Below, piece by piece: positions 17,848 to 26,486 of a stretch of DNA of 64,000 nucleotides. The DNA lies in assembly GCF_003663825.1 (NCBI RefSeq), contig NZ_RCCC01000001.1:4782501-4846500 (forward strand), written 5' to 3'. The position numbers and the translations under genes are program-made. The notes under the pieces were generated by a model. It ran no database searches, was not told the origin of the DNA, and saw nothing but the letters and a program-made list of their open reading frames with translations. How positions within the stretch are numbered: the first letter of the stretch is position 1; each line of letters begins with the position of its first letter. Source of the DNA: Acidovorax sp. 106. Its GTDB lineage: Bacteria; Pseudomonadota; Gammaproteobacteria; Burkholderiales; Burkholderiaceae_C.

Positions 17848-18561
17848 TCAGTGGTTGCCCAAATACAGCTGCGCCATGCGCTCGTCGGCCAGCAGCCCGT
17901 ACGCCGGGCCCTGCAGCACGCAGCGCCCCTGGTCCAGGATGTAGCCCTGCTGGCTGATCTGCAGTGCCTGCCGCGCGCGCTGCTCCACCATCAGCACCGC
18001 CACGCCTGCAGCGGGCAGCTTTTGCACCATGTCAAACACCTTGCCCACCAGGGAGGGGGCCAGCGCCGCCGTGGGCTCGTCCAGCACCATGATGCGGGGT
18101 GACGGCATCAGCGCGCGGGCAAAGGCCAGCTGCTGGCGCTCGCCGCCCGAGAGGTTGCTGGCAGGCTGCGGCAGCCGCTCCACCAGTGCCGGAAAGTCCG
18201 CCAGCACCTCGTCCATGCGGCGTTTGATGTGTGCCACGCCACGCACCACCAGCAGGTTCTCGCGCACCGTGAGCGACGGAAACACATTCGCCACCTGCGG
18301 CACATAGGCCAGCCCGGCGTCAAACCGGTCTTCGGCAGACAGCGCCGTGATGTCGCGCCCGCCCAGGTGGATGGTGCCCGCCACACGCGGCAGCAGGCCC
18401 AGCAGGGCTTTCACCAGCGTGGATTTACCCGCGCCGTTGGTGCCCGCAATGGTCACGATCTCGCCCGGCGCCACGGCCAGGTCAATGCCGTGGATGATGT
18501 CCACCTCGGAATACCCGCCGCGCAACTGCGCAATCTGCAGCAAGTTGTCTGCGCCGCTCAT
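17848..18561 (-). CDS. livF: Branched-chain amino acid type ABC transporter ATPase LivF
   Basis: A 237-residue ABC ATPase with Walker A GTNGAGKST (~40-48), signature LSGGERQQLA (~137-146) and Walker B IMVLDEPTAAL (~155-165). Length and the C-terminal YLGNH ending are typical of LivF. It is the last of five genes livJ-H-M-G-F, and its ATG overlaps the livG stop (ATGA). The family imports leucine-type amino acids, but many Burkholderiales copies carry amides, urea or aromatic acids. Confidence 0.93.
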   Translation of the reverse strand: MSGADNLLQIAQLRGGYSEVDIIHGIDLAVAPGEIVTIAGTNGAGKSTLVKALLGLLPRVAGTIHLGGRDITALSAEDRFDAGLAYVPQVANVFPSLTVRENLLVVRGVAHIKRRMDEVLADFPALVERLPQPASNLSGGERQQLAFARALMPSPRIMVLDEPTAALAPSLVGKVFDMVQKLPAAGVAVLMVEQRARQALQISQQGYILDQGRCVLQGPAYGLLADERMAQLYLGNH

Positions 18562-19328
18562 ACCACTCCTCCCATGTAGGCTTCTTGCACGCGCGGGTCG
18601 TCCAGCACCGTGTGCGGGTCGCCCTCGGCCAGAATCGCGCCCCGGTCCATCACGATCATGCGGTTGGACAATGCCTTGAGCGCCTGCAGGTGGTGCTCGA
18701 TCACGATGAACGCAATGCCCTGCCCGTTCAGCTCGCGCACGCGATCACAAATCTCTTCGATCAACACCGGGTTGACCCCGGCAAACGGCTCGTCGAGCAA
18801 GATGCAGCGCGGGTCCAGCATCAGCACCCGGCCCAGCTCCACCAGCTTCTTCTGCCCGCCCGACAAGCCTCCCGCCTTCACATCGCGCACCCGCGCCAGG
18901 TTCAAAAACTGCAAGATGCGGTCGGCCTTGATGGAGAGCTGCGCCTCGTGCTCGCGCAGGCTGCGCGTCTGGAAAAAGGCGTTCAGCAGGCGCTCCCCTT
19001 GCGGGTTGGCGGCAGCCGCCATCAGGTTCTCGTGCACCGTCAGGCTCTTGAACTCGCGCGGAATCTGGAACGTGCGCACCAGCCCCAGCCGCGCCCTGCG
19101 GTAAGGGGGCATGCGGGTAATGTCCTGCCCCTCAAAGTGAATCTGCCCCGCGTCTGCGGGCTGCTGCCCGGCAATGGCGGCAAACAGCGTGCTCTTGCCC
19201 GCACCGTTGGTGCCCGCAATGCCCAATATCTCGCCCGCAGCCAGTTGCAGCGACACCCCATCCACCGCCTTGAAGCCGCCAAACTGCCGCGTGACGGCCT
19301 CCACTTTCAGCATCGTTGTTGCAGTCAT
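18558..19328 (-). CDS. livG: Branched-chain amino acid type ABC transporter ATPase LivG
   Basis: A 256-residue ABC ATPase. It has Walker A GTNGAGKSTLF (~37-47), signature LSGGQKKLVELGR (~155-167), Walker B CILLDEPFAGVNP (~175-187) and the LivG-type insert (LVRTFQIPREFKSLTVHENL). It forms the heterodimeric motor with LivF. Four-base ATGA overlaps at both ends couple its translation to livM and livF. Confidence 0.94.
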   Translation of the reverse strand: MTATTMLKVEAVTRQFGGFKAVDGVSLQLAAGEILGIAGTNGAGKSTLFAAIAGQQPADAGQIHFEGQDITRMPPYRRARLGLVRTFQIPREFKSLTVHENLMAAAANPQGERLLNAFFQTRSLREHEAQLSIKADRILQFLNLARVRDVKAGGLSGGQKKLVELGRVLMLDPRCILLDEPFAGVNPVLIEEICDRVRELNGQGIAFIVIEHHLQALKALSNRMIVMDRGAILAEGDPHTVLDDPRVQEAYMGGVV

Positions 19329-20206
19329 TGGGTTTTGCCTCCAAACAGGCCGTTGGGCTTGTACAGGGTGACCAGAATCAGCGCCAGGCCCACCGCAGCC
19401 AAACGCAGGCTGGCCATGCCGACTTCAGACACGCCCGGCACCCAGTCTTTGGCAAAGCGCGAGCCTTCCAGAAACACCATGAGCAGCAGCGAGCCAAACA
19501 CCGCGCCGCGCACCGTGCCCGAGCCGCCCATCACCAAGCCCATCCACACATAAAACGTGATGAGCGGAATGAACTGCTCCGGCGTGATGAAGGTGATGAA
19601 GTGCGCGTAAAACGCACCCGCCAGCCCGGCCAACGCAGCCCCCAGCATGAACACCTGCACCTTGAACCAAGCCGGGTCCTTGCCCAGGGCCGACAGCGCG
19701 GGCTCGTCGTCGCCAATGGCCTTGAGCAGCCGCCCAAACGGGCTGGCCGCCAGGCGCACCGTGCCCCAGGCCACCACAGCAACCACCGCCAGCAGCGTGG
19801 CAAAAATCGCCATGTCCGACACACCACTGCCCCAAGATGCAAACAGCTTGGGCAGGCCCGGCAGGCCCTGCACGCCCTTGGTCAGCCAGCTTTCTTGCTG
19901 GATGGAGATGCGCACGGCTTCTGAAAAGCCCAGCGTCACGATGGCCAGATAGTCGTCGCGCAAGCGCAGCGACAGCAGGCCAATGGGCAACGCCAGCAAG
20001 CCCGACAGCACGCCCGCCGCCACGAAGCACAGCACCAGCGGCACGCCCTGCAGCGCCAGCAGGCCAGATGTGTAGGCGCCCACGGCAAAGAACGCCACCA
20101 CGCCAAAGTTGACCAGCCGGGTCAGGCCGAACTGCAGGTTCAGGCCCAGCGCCAGCAGGCAGTAAATGAGGGCAACGATGCCAATGGCACAGAGGTAAGC
20201 AATCAT
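19325..20206 (-). CDS. livM: Branched-chain amino acid type ABC permease LivM
   Basis: A 293-residue permease with about eight to nine membrane helices. The N-terminal region carries YCLLALGLNLQFGLTRLVNFG and the coupling-helix sequence GFSEAVRI; the loop near residue 220 holds FITFITPEQFIPL. It pairs with LivH to form the channel. ATG 20206 lies 12 bp after the livH stop, and its stop overlaps the livG start. Confidence 0.94.
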   Translation of the reverse strand: MIAYLCAIGIVALIYCLLALGLNLQFGLTRLVNFGVVAFFAVGAYTSGLLALQGVPLVLCFVAAGVLSGLLALPIGLLSLRLRDDYLAIVTLGFSEAVRISIQQESWLTKGVQGLPGLPKLFASWGSGVSDMAIFATLLAVVAVVAWGTVRLAASPFGRLLKAIGDDEPALSALGKDPAWFKVQVFMLGAALAGLAGAFYAHFITFITPEQFIPLITFYVWMGLVMGGSGTVRGAVFGSLLLMVFLEGSRFAKDWVPGVSEVGMASLRLAAVGLALILVTLYKPNGLFGGKTQ

Positions 20207-20218
20207 CGGTCGAACTCC

Positions 20219-21094
20219 TTACCGCACCAGTTGCACGCGGCCCATGATGCCCGCCGGGCGCACCAGCAGCACCAGCGCCAACACCACAAACGACAGCACC
20301 AGCTTGTACGACGGCCCCATCAGCGGCACCGCCAGCTCTTGCGCCACACACAGCAGCAGCGCACCCAGCACCGCGCCCACCGGGCTACCGATGCCACCCA
20401 GCACCATGGCGGCAAACGCGGGGATCAGGCTCTCCCACCCCATCTCGGGGCTGACCACGGCCTTCATGCCCAGCAGCACTCCGCCCAGGGCCGAAAGCGC
20501 CCCCACCAGCAGCCACAGGCAAAGCATCAGCCCATTGGCGCGGATGCCGCTGGCCCGTGCCAGGTCTGCACTGTCGGCCACGGCACGCAGTTGGCGGCCA
20601 AAGCTGGTGCGGTAGATGAGCACAAACACCACCACCAGGCACGCAGCAGCCACGGCGGCAATCACCAAATCAGTGGGCAAGATGCGAATGCCGCCAAAGT
20701 TCCAGGCGCGCACCAGGGGCAAGTCAAACGTGCGCTGGTCATGCCCGGCAAAAAAGCCGATCAGGCTGCGCAGCAAAAACCCCAGGCCAATGGCCGCGAG
20801 CATGGACGACACCATGGGCCGCCCCGCCAGCTTGCGAAAAATCAGCGTGTACGACCCCGCAGACACCAGCGCGGTGACCACCATGCTGCCCAGCGCCGCC
20901 GCCCACAGCGGCCAGCCGCCCAGCAGTTGCACCGCCACAGCGGCGTAGGCGCCCGTGGTCAGCATGTCGCCCGTGGCTGCGTTGGGAAAGCGGTTGACGC
21001 CCATCACCAGGGTCATGGCCAAGGCGGGCAGTGCCACCACCAGGCCTTCGATCAATCCATTGATCAGCAGGTTTACAAAGTCGATCCAGGTCAT
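20219..21094 (-). CDS. livH: Branched-chain amino acid type ABC permease LivH
   Basis: A 291-residue permease with about eight helices. It starts MTWIDFVNLLINGLIEGLVV and contains the conserved GVNRFPNAATGDMLTTGAYA near residue 33 and the EAA-like segment DSADLARASGIRANGLMLC (~176-194). It is the first permease gene, 217 bp downstream of livJ; that gap holds a dispersed repeat, so polarity or an extra promoter is possible there. Confidence 0.94.
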   Translation of the reverse strand: MTWIDFVNLLINGLIEGLVVALPALAMTLVMGVNRFPNAATGDMLTTGAYAAVAVQLLGGWPLWAAALGSMVVTALVSAGSYTLIFRKLAGRPMVSSMLAAIGLGFLLRSLIGFFAGHDQRTFDLPLVRAWNFGGIRILPTDLVIAAVAAACLVVVFVLIYRTSFGRQLRAVADSADLARASGIRANGLMLCLWLLVGALSALGGVLLGMKAVVSPEMGWESLIPAFAAMVLGGIGSPVGAVLGALLLCVAQELAVPLMGPSYKLVLSFVVLALVLLVRPAGIMGRVQLVR

Positions 21095-21167
21095 TGCGTC
21101 ATTCCGTCATCCCGTGCACATCGCGCTGTGCGGAGCACTCATTGAGTCTGCATCTTCCAACTTGAAA

Positions 21168-21234
21168 AACCCGTTCGGGCTGGGCCTGTCCACGCCCTGC
21201 GCGGCGCTTCGACTGGGCTCAGCGTGAACGGCTT
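21168..21234. repeat. CGTTCGGGCTG / CTCAGCGTGAACGG dispersed repeat, copy 1
   Basis: The livJ-livH gap contains CCGTTCGGGCTGGGCCTGTC and, 30 bases on, CTTCGACTGGGCTCAGCGTG followed by AACGG. This is the inverted-repeat element with a TTCGAC(A/T)(A/G)GCTCAG core also seen near 31.1 and 32.05 kb; similar elements are common in Burkholderiales genomes. Confidence 0.7.
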
Positions 21235-21310
21235 CAGTGGGTTGATGCCGACTCACTCACCAAACAAAAGCCCGGGGCCTGCACCTGGCAGGCTCACCAG
21301 GCACGGCCCA

Positions 21311-22531
21311 TCACATGGTGATGGACACCACGTCGCGGCGCACCAGCTGGCCCTTTTCGATGATGAACACGCCAAAGTCCGGCGTCACATCGCCCGCCTT
21401 GTCAAAGTCCAGCTTGCTCGACGCGCCTTCGTAGTTCACCTTGGCCTTTTTGGCCAGTTGCGCCTTGCCTTCGGCAAAGGTGAACACTGCGGTGCCGGGG
21501 GCGTTGGAGACATCGCGCAGCTTGGCGTTAACCTGCTCTACCGTGGCCTTGGGGCCAGCAGCTTCCATGGCCAGCGCCAGCGAGATCACCATGTCGTACG
21601 CCATGGCGGCGTAGATGTTGGTGGAGGCGGCCTTGCCCGTGGCCTTGGTGAAGGCCGCGTCAAACTGGGCATACGAAGCGCTCTTTTCGTTGGACACCGT
21701 GTCCACCGAAATGATGCCCTCGCACACCTCGGCGCCCAGGGCCTTCACCAAGTCGGGGTTGGCCGCCCAGCCGGGGATGATCCACTTGGTGTCGGCGCCG
21801 GACTGGAACCACTCGCGCAGGATGATGGTGGTGTCGGGCAAGTAAGAACCCATCACGATCACATCGGGCTTGGCCGCCAGGATCTTTTGCAGCTCGCTGC
21901 GGTAGCTGGGGCGGCTGGGCTCGTAGGTGACGTGCGCTGCCACCTTGCCACCGCGCTTTTCCCAGGCCTTGGTAAAGCCTTCGACATTGCCCAGGCCCGA
22001 TGCGTTGTTGAACGCCATGGTGGCCGGGCGCTTGAAGCCGCGCTTGGTGCAGATCTCGGCAAACGCCGCGCCAAAGCGGTCGTTGGTGGCCTGAAAGCGC
22101 CACACCAGGTCCTTGGTGTCCAGCGTCGAAATGGCGGGCGCGCCCGACACGTTCATCTGGATCAAGCCCGCAGCATCGGTCAGCGGCATCACAGCCAGCG
22201 TCACGCCCGATGCCCAGGTGCCCAGCACCGCCTGCACCTTGTTCACCTCGATCAGCTTCTTGGCCGCCAGCACAGCCGCGTCGGGTTTGGTCTGGTCGTC
22301 TTCAGTAAAGAGTTCGAGCTTGCGGCCACCGGCACCACCTGCGGCATTGACCTCGTCTACCGCCATGCGAATGGCCTGCTGCATGCCCGGGCCGTAGGGG
22401 CTGCCCGCGCCCGTGATGGGCGTGAGCGAGCCGATGCGGAACACATCGCCCTGCTGGCTGAAGCCGATGGAGGGAAGGAGCTGCAGAGCCGCGGCGGCGC
22501 CGCCGAGCTTGACGAAATTTCTACGTTGCAT
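21311..22531 (-). CDS. livJ: ABC transporter substrate-binding protein (LivJ/LivK type)
   Basis: A 406-residue periplasmic type I binding protein. It begins MQRRNFVKLGGAAAALQLLP, a twin-arginine-like signal peptide cleaved near GFSQQG. The Leu/Ile/Val-binding fold is shown by FRIGSLTPITGAGSPYGPGM near the mature N-terminus and VIVMGSYLPDTTIILREW in the middle. It delivers substrate to LivHMGF downstream. The adjacent amidohydrolase gene on the same strand suggests the ligand is an amide or peptide-like compound rather than simply leucine; that is inference. Confidence 0.92.
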   Translation of the reverse strand: MQRRNFVKLGGAAAALQLLPSIGFSQQGDVFRIGSLTPITGAGSPYGPGMQQAIRMAVDEVNAAGGAGGRKLELFTEDDQTKPDAAVLAAKKLIEVNKVQAVLGTWASGVTLAVMPLTDAAGLIQMNVSGAPAISTLDTKDLVWRFQATNDRFGAAFAEICTKRGFKRPATMAFNNASGLGNVEGFTKAWEKRGGKVAAHVTYEPSRPSYRSELQKILAAKPDVIVMGSYLPDTTIILREWFQSGADTKWIIPGWAANPDLVKALGAEVCEGIISVDTVSNEKSASYAQFDAAFTKATGKAASTNIYAAMAYDMVISLALAMEAAGPKATVEQVNAKLRDVSNAPGTAVFTFAEGKAQLAKKAKVNYEGASSKLDFDKAGDVTPDFGVFIIEKGQLVRRDVVSITM

Positions 22532-22561
22532 GGTGATCTCCGGTCAGGTCAGGGTTGGAAT

Positions 22562-23794
22562 TCAGAGGGTGTTCTTGACGAAGGCGCCGTCCTTGACGAT
22601 GGCGCGGATGTGCTCGCCCTGGCCCAGCAGGCAGGTGATGTCGGTCAGCGGGTTGCCATCGACGAGCAAGAGGTCTGCAATGGCGCCGGGGGCAATCTCG
22701 CCCAGCTGACCTTGCTGGCCCAATATCTCTGCGCCAATCAGCGTGGCCTGCTGCAGCACCGGGCCGTTGCCCAGAATCTCGGCGCGCAGGCGCAGCTCGT
22801 CAGACTGCAGGTAGTGCGTTTCGGCCAGCAGGTCGCTGCCCAGGCCCATCTTCACGCCCGCCTTGGCCAAGATCTTGATCGCCTCTTTGCCCTGCCCGCG
22901 CACGCTGTCAATCTTGGCGACGGACGCAGCAGGCAAGCCATAGCGCGCTCCCTCGTTGGCCAGGCCTTCGTAAGTGATGAGCGTGGGCACCATGAAGGCC
23001 CCCATCTCTGCCATCAGCTCTGCCGTGGGTGCATCCACCAGGTTGCCATGCTCAATGGTGCGCACACCGCAGCGCACGGCGCGGGCAATGGCGCGGGGGG
23101 TATAGGCATGGGCCATCACATAGGTGTTGGCGTTGGAGGCCTCTTCCACAATGGCGCGCAGCTCGGCCTCTGAATAGCCCAGGTTGCCAATCGGGTCGTT
23201 GGGCGATGCCACGCCGCCCGATGCCATCACCTTGATCTGCGTGGCACCCTTCAGGATTTCTTCACGCACCGCCAGACGGCAAGCATCCACGCCATCGACC
23301 ACGCGGCCAATGTTGCCCAGCTTGTAGGCGCACGAGCACACATCCAGGTCATCGTTGCGCTGGCGGAAGTCTGCATGCCCACCCGTTTGCGACAGCGCCT
23401 TGCCCGCAGGGAAGATGCGCGGCCCTGGCACCAGCCCCGTGCGCACCGCCTCGGCCAGCGACCAATCGGCCCCGCCCGCATCGCGCACGGTGGTAAAGCC
23501 CCGGTCCAGCATGCCCTTCATGATGGGCAGCGAGCGCAGCATGGTGAACACATTGGGCATCTTCGCCACCGTGCCCAGGTTGAACGACGAGGCCACCACG
23601 TGCACGTGGCAATCGATCAGGCCGGGCATCAGGGTCATGCCCTTAGCGTCGAGCGTGGTGGTCCCTTCTGGCACCTGCAGGTCGGTGCCTACCGCCGCGA
23701 TGCGGCCGTCCTGCACCAGAACGGACAGGCCGGTGCGCAAAGTCAGGGCATGCACATCCAGAACGCGGCTGTTTTCAATCAACAAAGTGGTCAT
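22562..23794 (-). CDS. Amidohydrolase family metalloenzyme (Sgx9260/imidazolonepropionase-like)
   Basis: A 410-residue metal-dependent hydrolase with the amidohydrolase barrel. Metal-binding DCHVHV lies near residue 60, the probable carboxylated lysine is in IKVMASGG (~193), histidines are in MAHAYTP and TIEHGN, and the catalytic Asp is in GLGSDLLAE (~312). Relatives cleave Xaa-Pro or arginine dipeptides and other N-acyl amides; the substrate here is unknown. ATG 23794 (MTTLLIENSRVLD) fits family starts, though no strong Shine-Dalgarno is visible; the frame extends to 23869. It precedes livJ by 30 bp, so hydrolase and transporter form one operon. Confidence 0.88.
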   Translation of the reverse strand: MTTLLIENSRVLDVHALTLRTGLSVLVQDGRIAAVGTDLQVPEGTTTLDAKGMTLMPGLIDCHVHVVASSFNLGTVAKMPNVFTMLRSLPIMKGMLDRGFTTVRDAGGADWSLAEAVRTGLVPGPRIFPAGKALSQTGGHADFRQRNDDLDVCSCAYKLGNIGRVVDGVDACRLAVREEILKGATQIKVMASGGVASPNDPIGNLGYSEAELRAIVEEASNANTYVMAHAYTPRAIARAVRCGVRTIEHGNLVDAPTAELMAEMGAFMVPTLITYEGLANEGARYGLPAASVAKIDSVRGQGKEAIKILAKAGVKMGLGSDLLAETHYLQSDELRLRAEILGNGPVLQQATLIGAEILGQQGQLGEIAPGAIADLLLVDGNPLTDITCLLGQGEHIRAIVKDGAFVKNTL

Positions 23795-23935
23795 GGGCAA
23801 GGTCAAGAAGGTGTCAGAAGCGTGATGGAGGACTTCCGGAATACTCATGGCCTGCAAAGTGCAAGCCACGGGTGTCAGGGGTGAATGTCAGGGCCTCTAA
23901 TTGGTGCAACGCACCCTCTCTCAGAGGTAAATCCA

Positions 23936-23951
23936 TGACATCGATATGTCA
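23936..23951. promoter_or_regulatory. Candidate LysR operator between amidohydrolase and lysR
   Basis: TGACATCGATATGTCA is an inverted repeat with 6-bp arms and a 4-bp centre in the 247-bp divergent gap. A second small inverted repeat GGTGCAACGCACC lies at about 23903-23915. LysR-type regulators commonly bind such sites in divergent promoters. Confidence 0.5.
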
Positions 23952-24041
23952 CAAGATGCATTTATCAGGCCAATTGCCCTTGGCCGCAACGCCTAAAATC
24001 TCACCCACCCATGAGCACCACTCATACCAAGGGATAACCCT

Positions 24042-25049
24042 ATGCGCCGTCTGTGCCCCACGATTTCAGAGCTGAACGCCTTTCACTCTGCCGCCAAGCA
24101 CCAAGCCTTCACCATGGCCGCGCGCGAGCTGTGTGTGACGCAAAGCGCCATCAGCCGCCACATTGCCGCGCTAGAGGACTACCTGGGCCAGAAGCTGTTC
24201 ATCCGCAAGGCCACCGGGCTGGAGCTGACCGAGGCAGGCGCCACCTACCTCAACGCCACCCGCCCCGCCATGGCCGCGCTGGAATCGGCCACAGCACAGC
24301 TCATGTCCTACGGGGGCGATGGCGGCTCGCTCAACCTGTCGGTGCCGCCCACGTTTGCGGCGCAGTGGCTCTTCCCGCGCCTGGGCCACTTCAAGCGCAC
24401 GCTGCCGCAGGTGTCGCTGAACTTTGTGCGCTACCAGCACGCGCACGACTTTGCGACGCCGCACGAGTTTGACGCCGCCATCCAGTACGGCTACGGCAAC
24501 TGGCCCAGCGCCAATGCGCGCTACCTCATCGGCAAGGAAACCAGCATCGTCTGCAGCCCCCAACTGCGCGACGCCCTGCCCTTGCGTACCCCGCAAGACC
24601 TGGTGCGCGCCACGCTGCTGCAACACATCGAGGTGCCCCTGGCCTGGCAAGACTGGATGCAGGCCAACAGCCTGGACACCAGCGCCAGCCGCTTCGGGCC
24701 GGGCTTCAACCTCTACTCGCTCATCATCCGCGCAGCCGTTTCAGGCTTTGGCGTAGGCATCGTGCCCACCTGCCTGGTGGAAGACGAGCTGGCTGCAGGC
24801 ACGCTGGTCGAGCCCCTGAAAGACCGCTTTGACAGCCCCCTGGGCTACTACCTGTGCGCACCCACGGCCCGCACCAACTTGTCGGTGTACCGACTGGTGG
24901 CCGGGTGGCTGGAGCATTGCTGCAACCATGCAGAAGGGGCGGCTGCGGCTGCGACTGCAGAGGCCGGGGCGGGCTGTATTTTTTGCGCGCCACAGCAGGG
25001 CGCGGGGGGAGCCCACACCGTCGCCACTGCCGCAGCCATTGCGGGTTGA
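24042..25049 (+). CDS. LysR family transcriptional regulator (GcvA-like)
   Basis: A 335-residue regulator. The winged HTH spans residues ~6-65 (FHSAAKHQAFTMAARELCVT then QSAISRHIAALEDYLGQKLF), and a PBP2 effector domain follows (~92-290). The last ~35 residues (AEGAAAAATAEAGAGC...) are low-complexity and unlike the family, so the original stop may have been lost. AAGGGAT lies before ATG 24042. It is divergent from the amidohydrolase-liv operon and probably controls it. Part of this gene recurs at 27467-27604. Confidence 0.92.
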   Translation: MRRLCPTISELNAFHSAAKHQAFTMAARELCVTQSAISRHIAALEDYLGQKLFIRKATGLELTEAGATYLNATRPAMAALESATAQLMSYGGDGGSLNLSVPPTFAAQWLFPRLGHFKRTLPQVSLNFVRYQHAHDFATPHEFDAAIQYGYGNWPSANARYLIGKETSIVCSPQLRDALPLRTPQDLVRATLLQHIEVPLAWQDWMQANSLDTSASRFGPGFNLYSLIIRAAVSGFGVGIVPTCLVEDELAAGTLVEPLKDRFDSPLGYYLCAPTARTNLSVYRLVAGWLEHCCNHAEGAAAAATAEAGAGCIFCAPQQGAGGAHTVATAAAIAG

Positions 25050-25132
25050 TGCAGCCAGTGCGATGGTGGATCGGCTTGCGCACATAGCCAGCCCCGGCTT
25101 TTGAGCGAGCAGCCCGCCTCACGAAAAACAGG

Positions 25133-25180
25133 GCTCTAGCGCTTATGGATAAAGCGTAAGAAGCTATCAATTAAATAGCA
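25133..25180 (+). repeat. AGCGCTTAT family dispersed repeat, copy 2
   Basis: CTCTAGCGCTTATGGATAAA is followed by GCGTAAGAAGCTATCAATTA and AATAGCA. It is nearly identical to copy 3 at 27643-27691, so the pair brackets the GntR/EamA segment. Confidence 0.85.
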
Positions 25181-25188
25181 ATCTTGTC

Positions 25189-25434
25189 TTACGGGTTCAC
25201 AAAAGGATTGGTCCCGTTACGAGCCATACTGAAAAAGGCAGCGGCGCTGAACGCGCCATCTTCGTTCCACACCCCCTCAGACACCAGGGCGTTGGATTCG
25301 TCGAAGTAGTTCCAATTCCAGCCCCAGCCGCTGCCCGTGCTTTGGCCAATCGCAATCTCATCCAAGGCCTCGCCCGCTTCTAGGTAGATGGATTCTTCGT
25401 GGGCCTCTCGGGGCATCTGGTGATCGTTGGCCAC
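25189..25434 (-). CDS. Small orphan ORF, unrecognised (possible gene remnant)
   Basis: Up to 81 residues, from GTG 25434 or ATG 25416. It has protein-like composition: an acidic N-terminal part (REAHEESIYLEAGEALDEIA), a Trp/Asn-rich GWGWNWNYFDES stretch and a hydrophobic GAFSAAAFFSMARNG. A stop codon lies eight codons upstream of the GTG, and no good Shine-Dalgarno is visible, so this may be the tail of a broken gene. I do not recognise the family. It lies between two repeats in the accessory stretch. Confidence 0.4.
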   Translation of the reverse strand: MANDHQMPREAHEESIYLEAGEALDEIAIGQSTGSGWGWNWNYFDESNALVSEGVWNEDGAFSAAAFFSMARNGTNPFVNP

Positions 25435-25577
25435 GATGTAAGGACCTGTTCAAGATCTTTTGGGGGTCGCACAAGTAAGTGTCTTGCCGGGATGGGCTGA
25501 TAGGCGCAGCGCGCGGCCCACATTCATCCAAGTTAGCCCGTGCTCTTGGCGAGCGGTGCAACGTCACAGAATTTTTT

Positions 25578-25596
25578 TGGTATACCATCCTACAAT
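25578..25596 (+). promoter_or_regulatory. gntR promoter with overlapping operator palindrome
   Basis: TGGTATACCA (25578-25587) is a perfect 10-bp palindrome of the TGGT...ACCA type bound by FCD-family GntR proteins. It abuts TACAAT (25591-25596), a good -10, so the regulator should repress its own gene. Confidence 0.6.
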
Positions 25597-25617
25597 TCTC
25601 AGAGGAGTTCTATCAAA

Positions 25618-26355
25618 ATGACACTTACTCCCTCAAAAAACAAAGCAAAAACAAGCACAGCCCCGCCCGTAAATACCGTCGGTTCGCTCCCAGGTATGGC
25701 GGTGGAGCGCACGCACCCTACGCTTCGGCAATTGGCGGTGGAAAAACTCAAACACACCATCGTGGAAGGTCATCTACCACCTGGCTCCCGACTCGTAGAA
25801 CGCAAGCTCTGCGAACTTTTGGACGTGAGCAGAAGCATCGTTCGAGAGACCTTGGGCCAGTTAGAGGCCGAGGGATGGATTACCAAAGAGCCCTACAAAG
25901 GACCCACGGTCGCGGTGATCGACGAAGACAGCATTCGCCAGATATTTGAAATGCGTGCAGCCGTTGAAGGGTACGTGGCTGCACTGTGCGCAGAGCGAGC
26001 CACCCCCGCGCAAATCGAGGAACTCGAAGCGAGCATCAATGCAATGGATGAGGCCCAAGCCTCGGGCAATGCCGAAGCCCAAATTGAGGCCATAGAGGAC
26101 TTCTACGAAGTGCTGCTGGAAGCGGCTGGCAACGCACTGATGGCGAGCTATCTGGCATCACAAAGAAGCCGCCTTGCACGACTGCGCAGACTCTCGCTTT
26201 CTCACGCTTCTCGAGCCTGCGCAAGTGTCGAGGAAAAACGCGGCATCCTGCTCGCAATCCGCAATCGCGATCCCAAGAGGGCCAAATCTCTTGCCGAGCA
26301 GCATGTTTGGAATTCATCGGAAAGCCTGCTTGCGGTGCTACGCAAAGATAATTAG
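25618..26355 (+). CDS. GntR family transcriptional regulator (FCD/FadR subfamily)
   Basis: A 245-residue regulator with a winged HTH at residues ~36-100 (RQLAVEKLKHTIVEGHLPPG, then ERKLCELLDVSRSIVRETL) and an all-helical FCD ligand domain (~105-230). FCD members respond to small carboxylates. ATG 25618 is preceded by AGAGGAG; the upstream in-frame extension would run over the promoter and is rejected. Base composition is lower in GC than the flanking liv and mat genes. An EamA transporter gene follows 131 bp downstream and is its likely target. Confidence 0.9.
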   Translation: MTLTPSKNKAKTSTAPPVNTVGSLPGMAVERTHPTLRQLAVEKLKHTIVEGHLPPGSRLVERKLCELLDVSRSIVRETLGQLEAEGWITKEPYKGPTVAVIDEDSIRQIFEMRAAVEGYVAALCAERATPAQIEELEASINAMDEAQASGNAEAQIEAIEDFYEVLLEAAGNALMASYLASQRSRLARLRRLSLSHASRACASVEEKRGILLAIRNRDPKRAKSLAEQHVWNSSESLLAVLRKDN

Positions 26356-26486
26356 GGCTTTTTATATTTAAAAATGGAAAGACCTATGAAAATCAATATA
26401 TATCCACCATCAATGCGAACATAGATTTTTTAATAAAATCATTTTTAGAAAATTTCCGTTAATAAATCAACCACCCCATCCCATTT

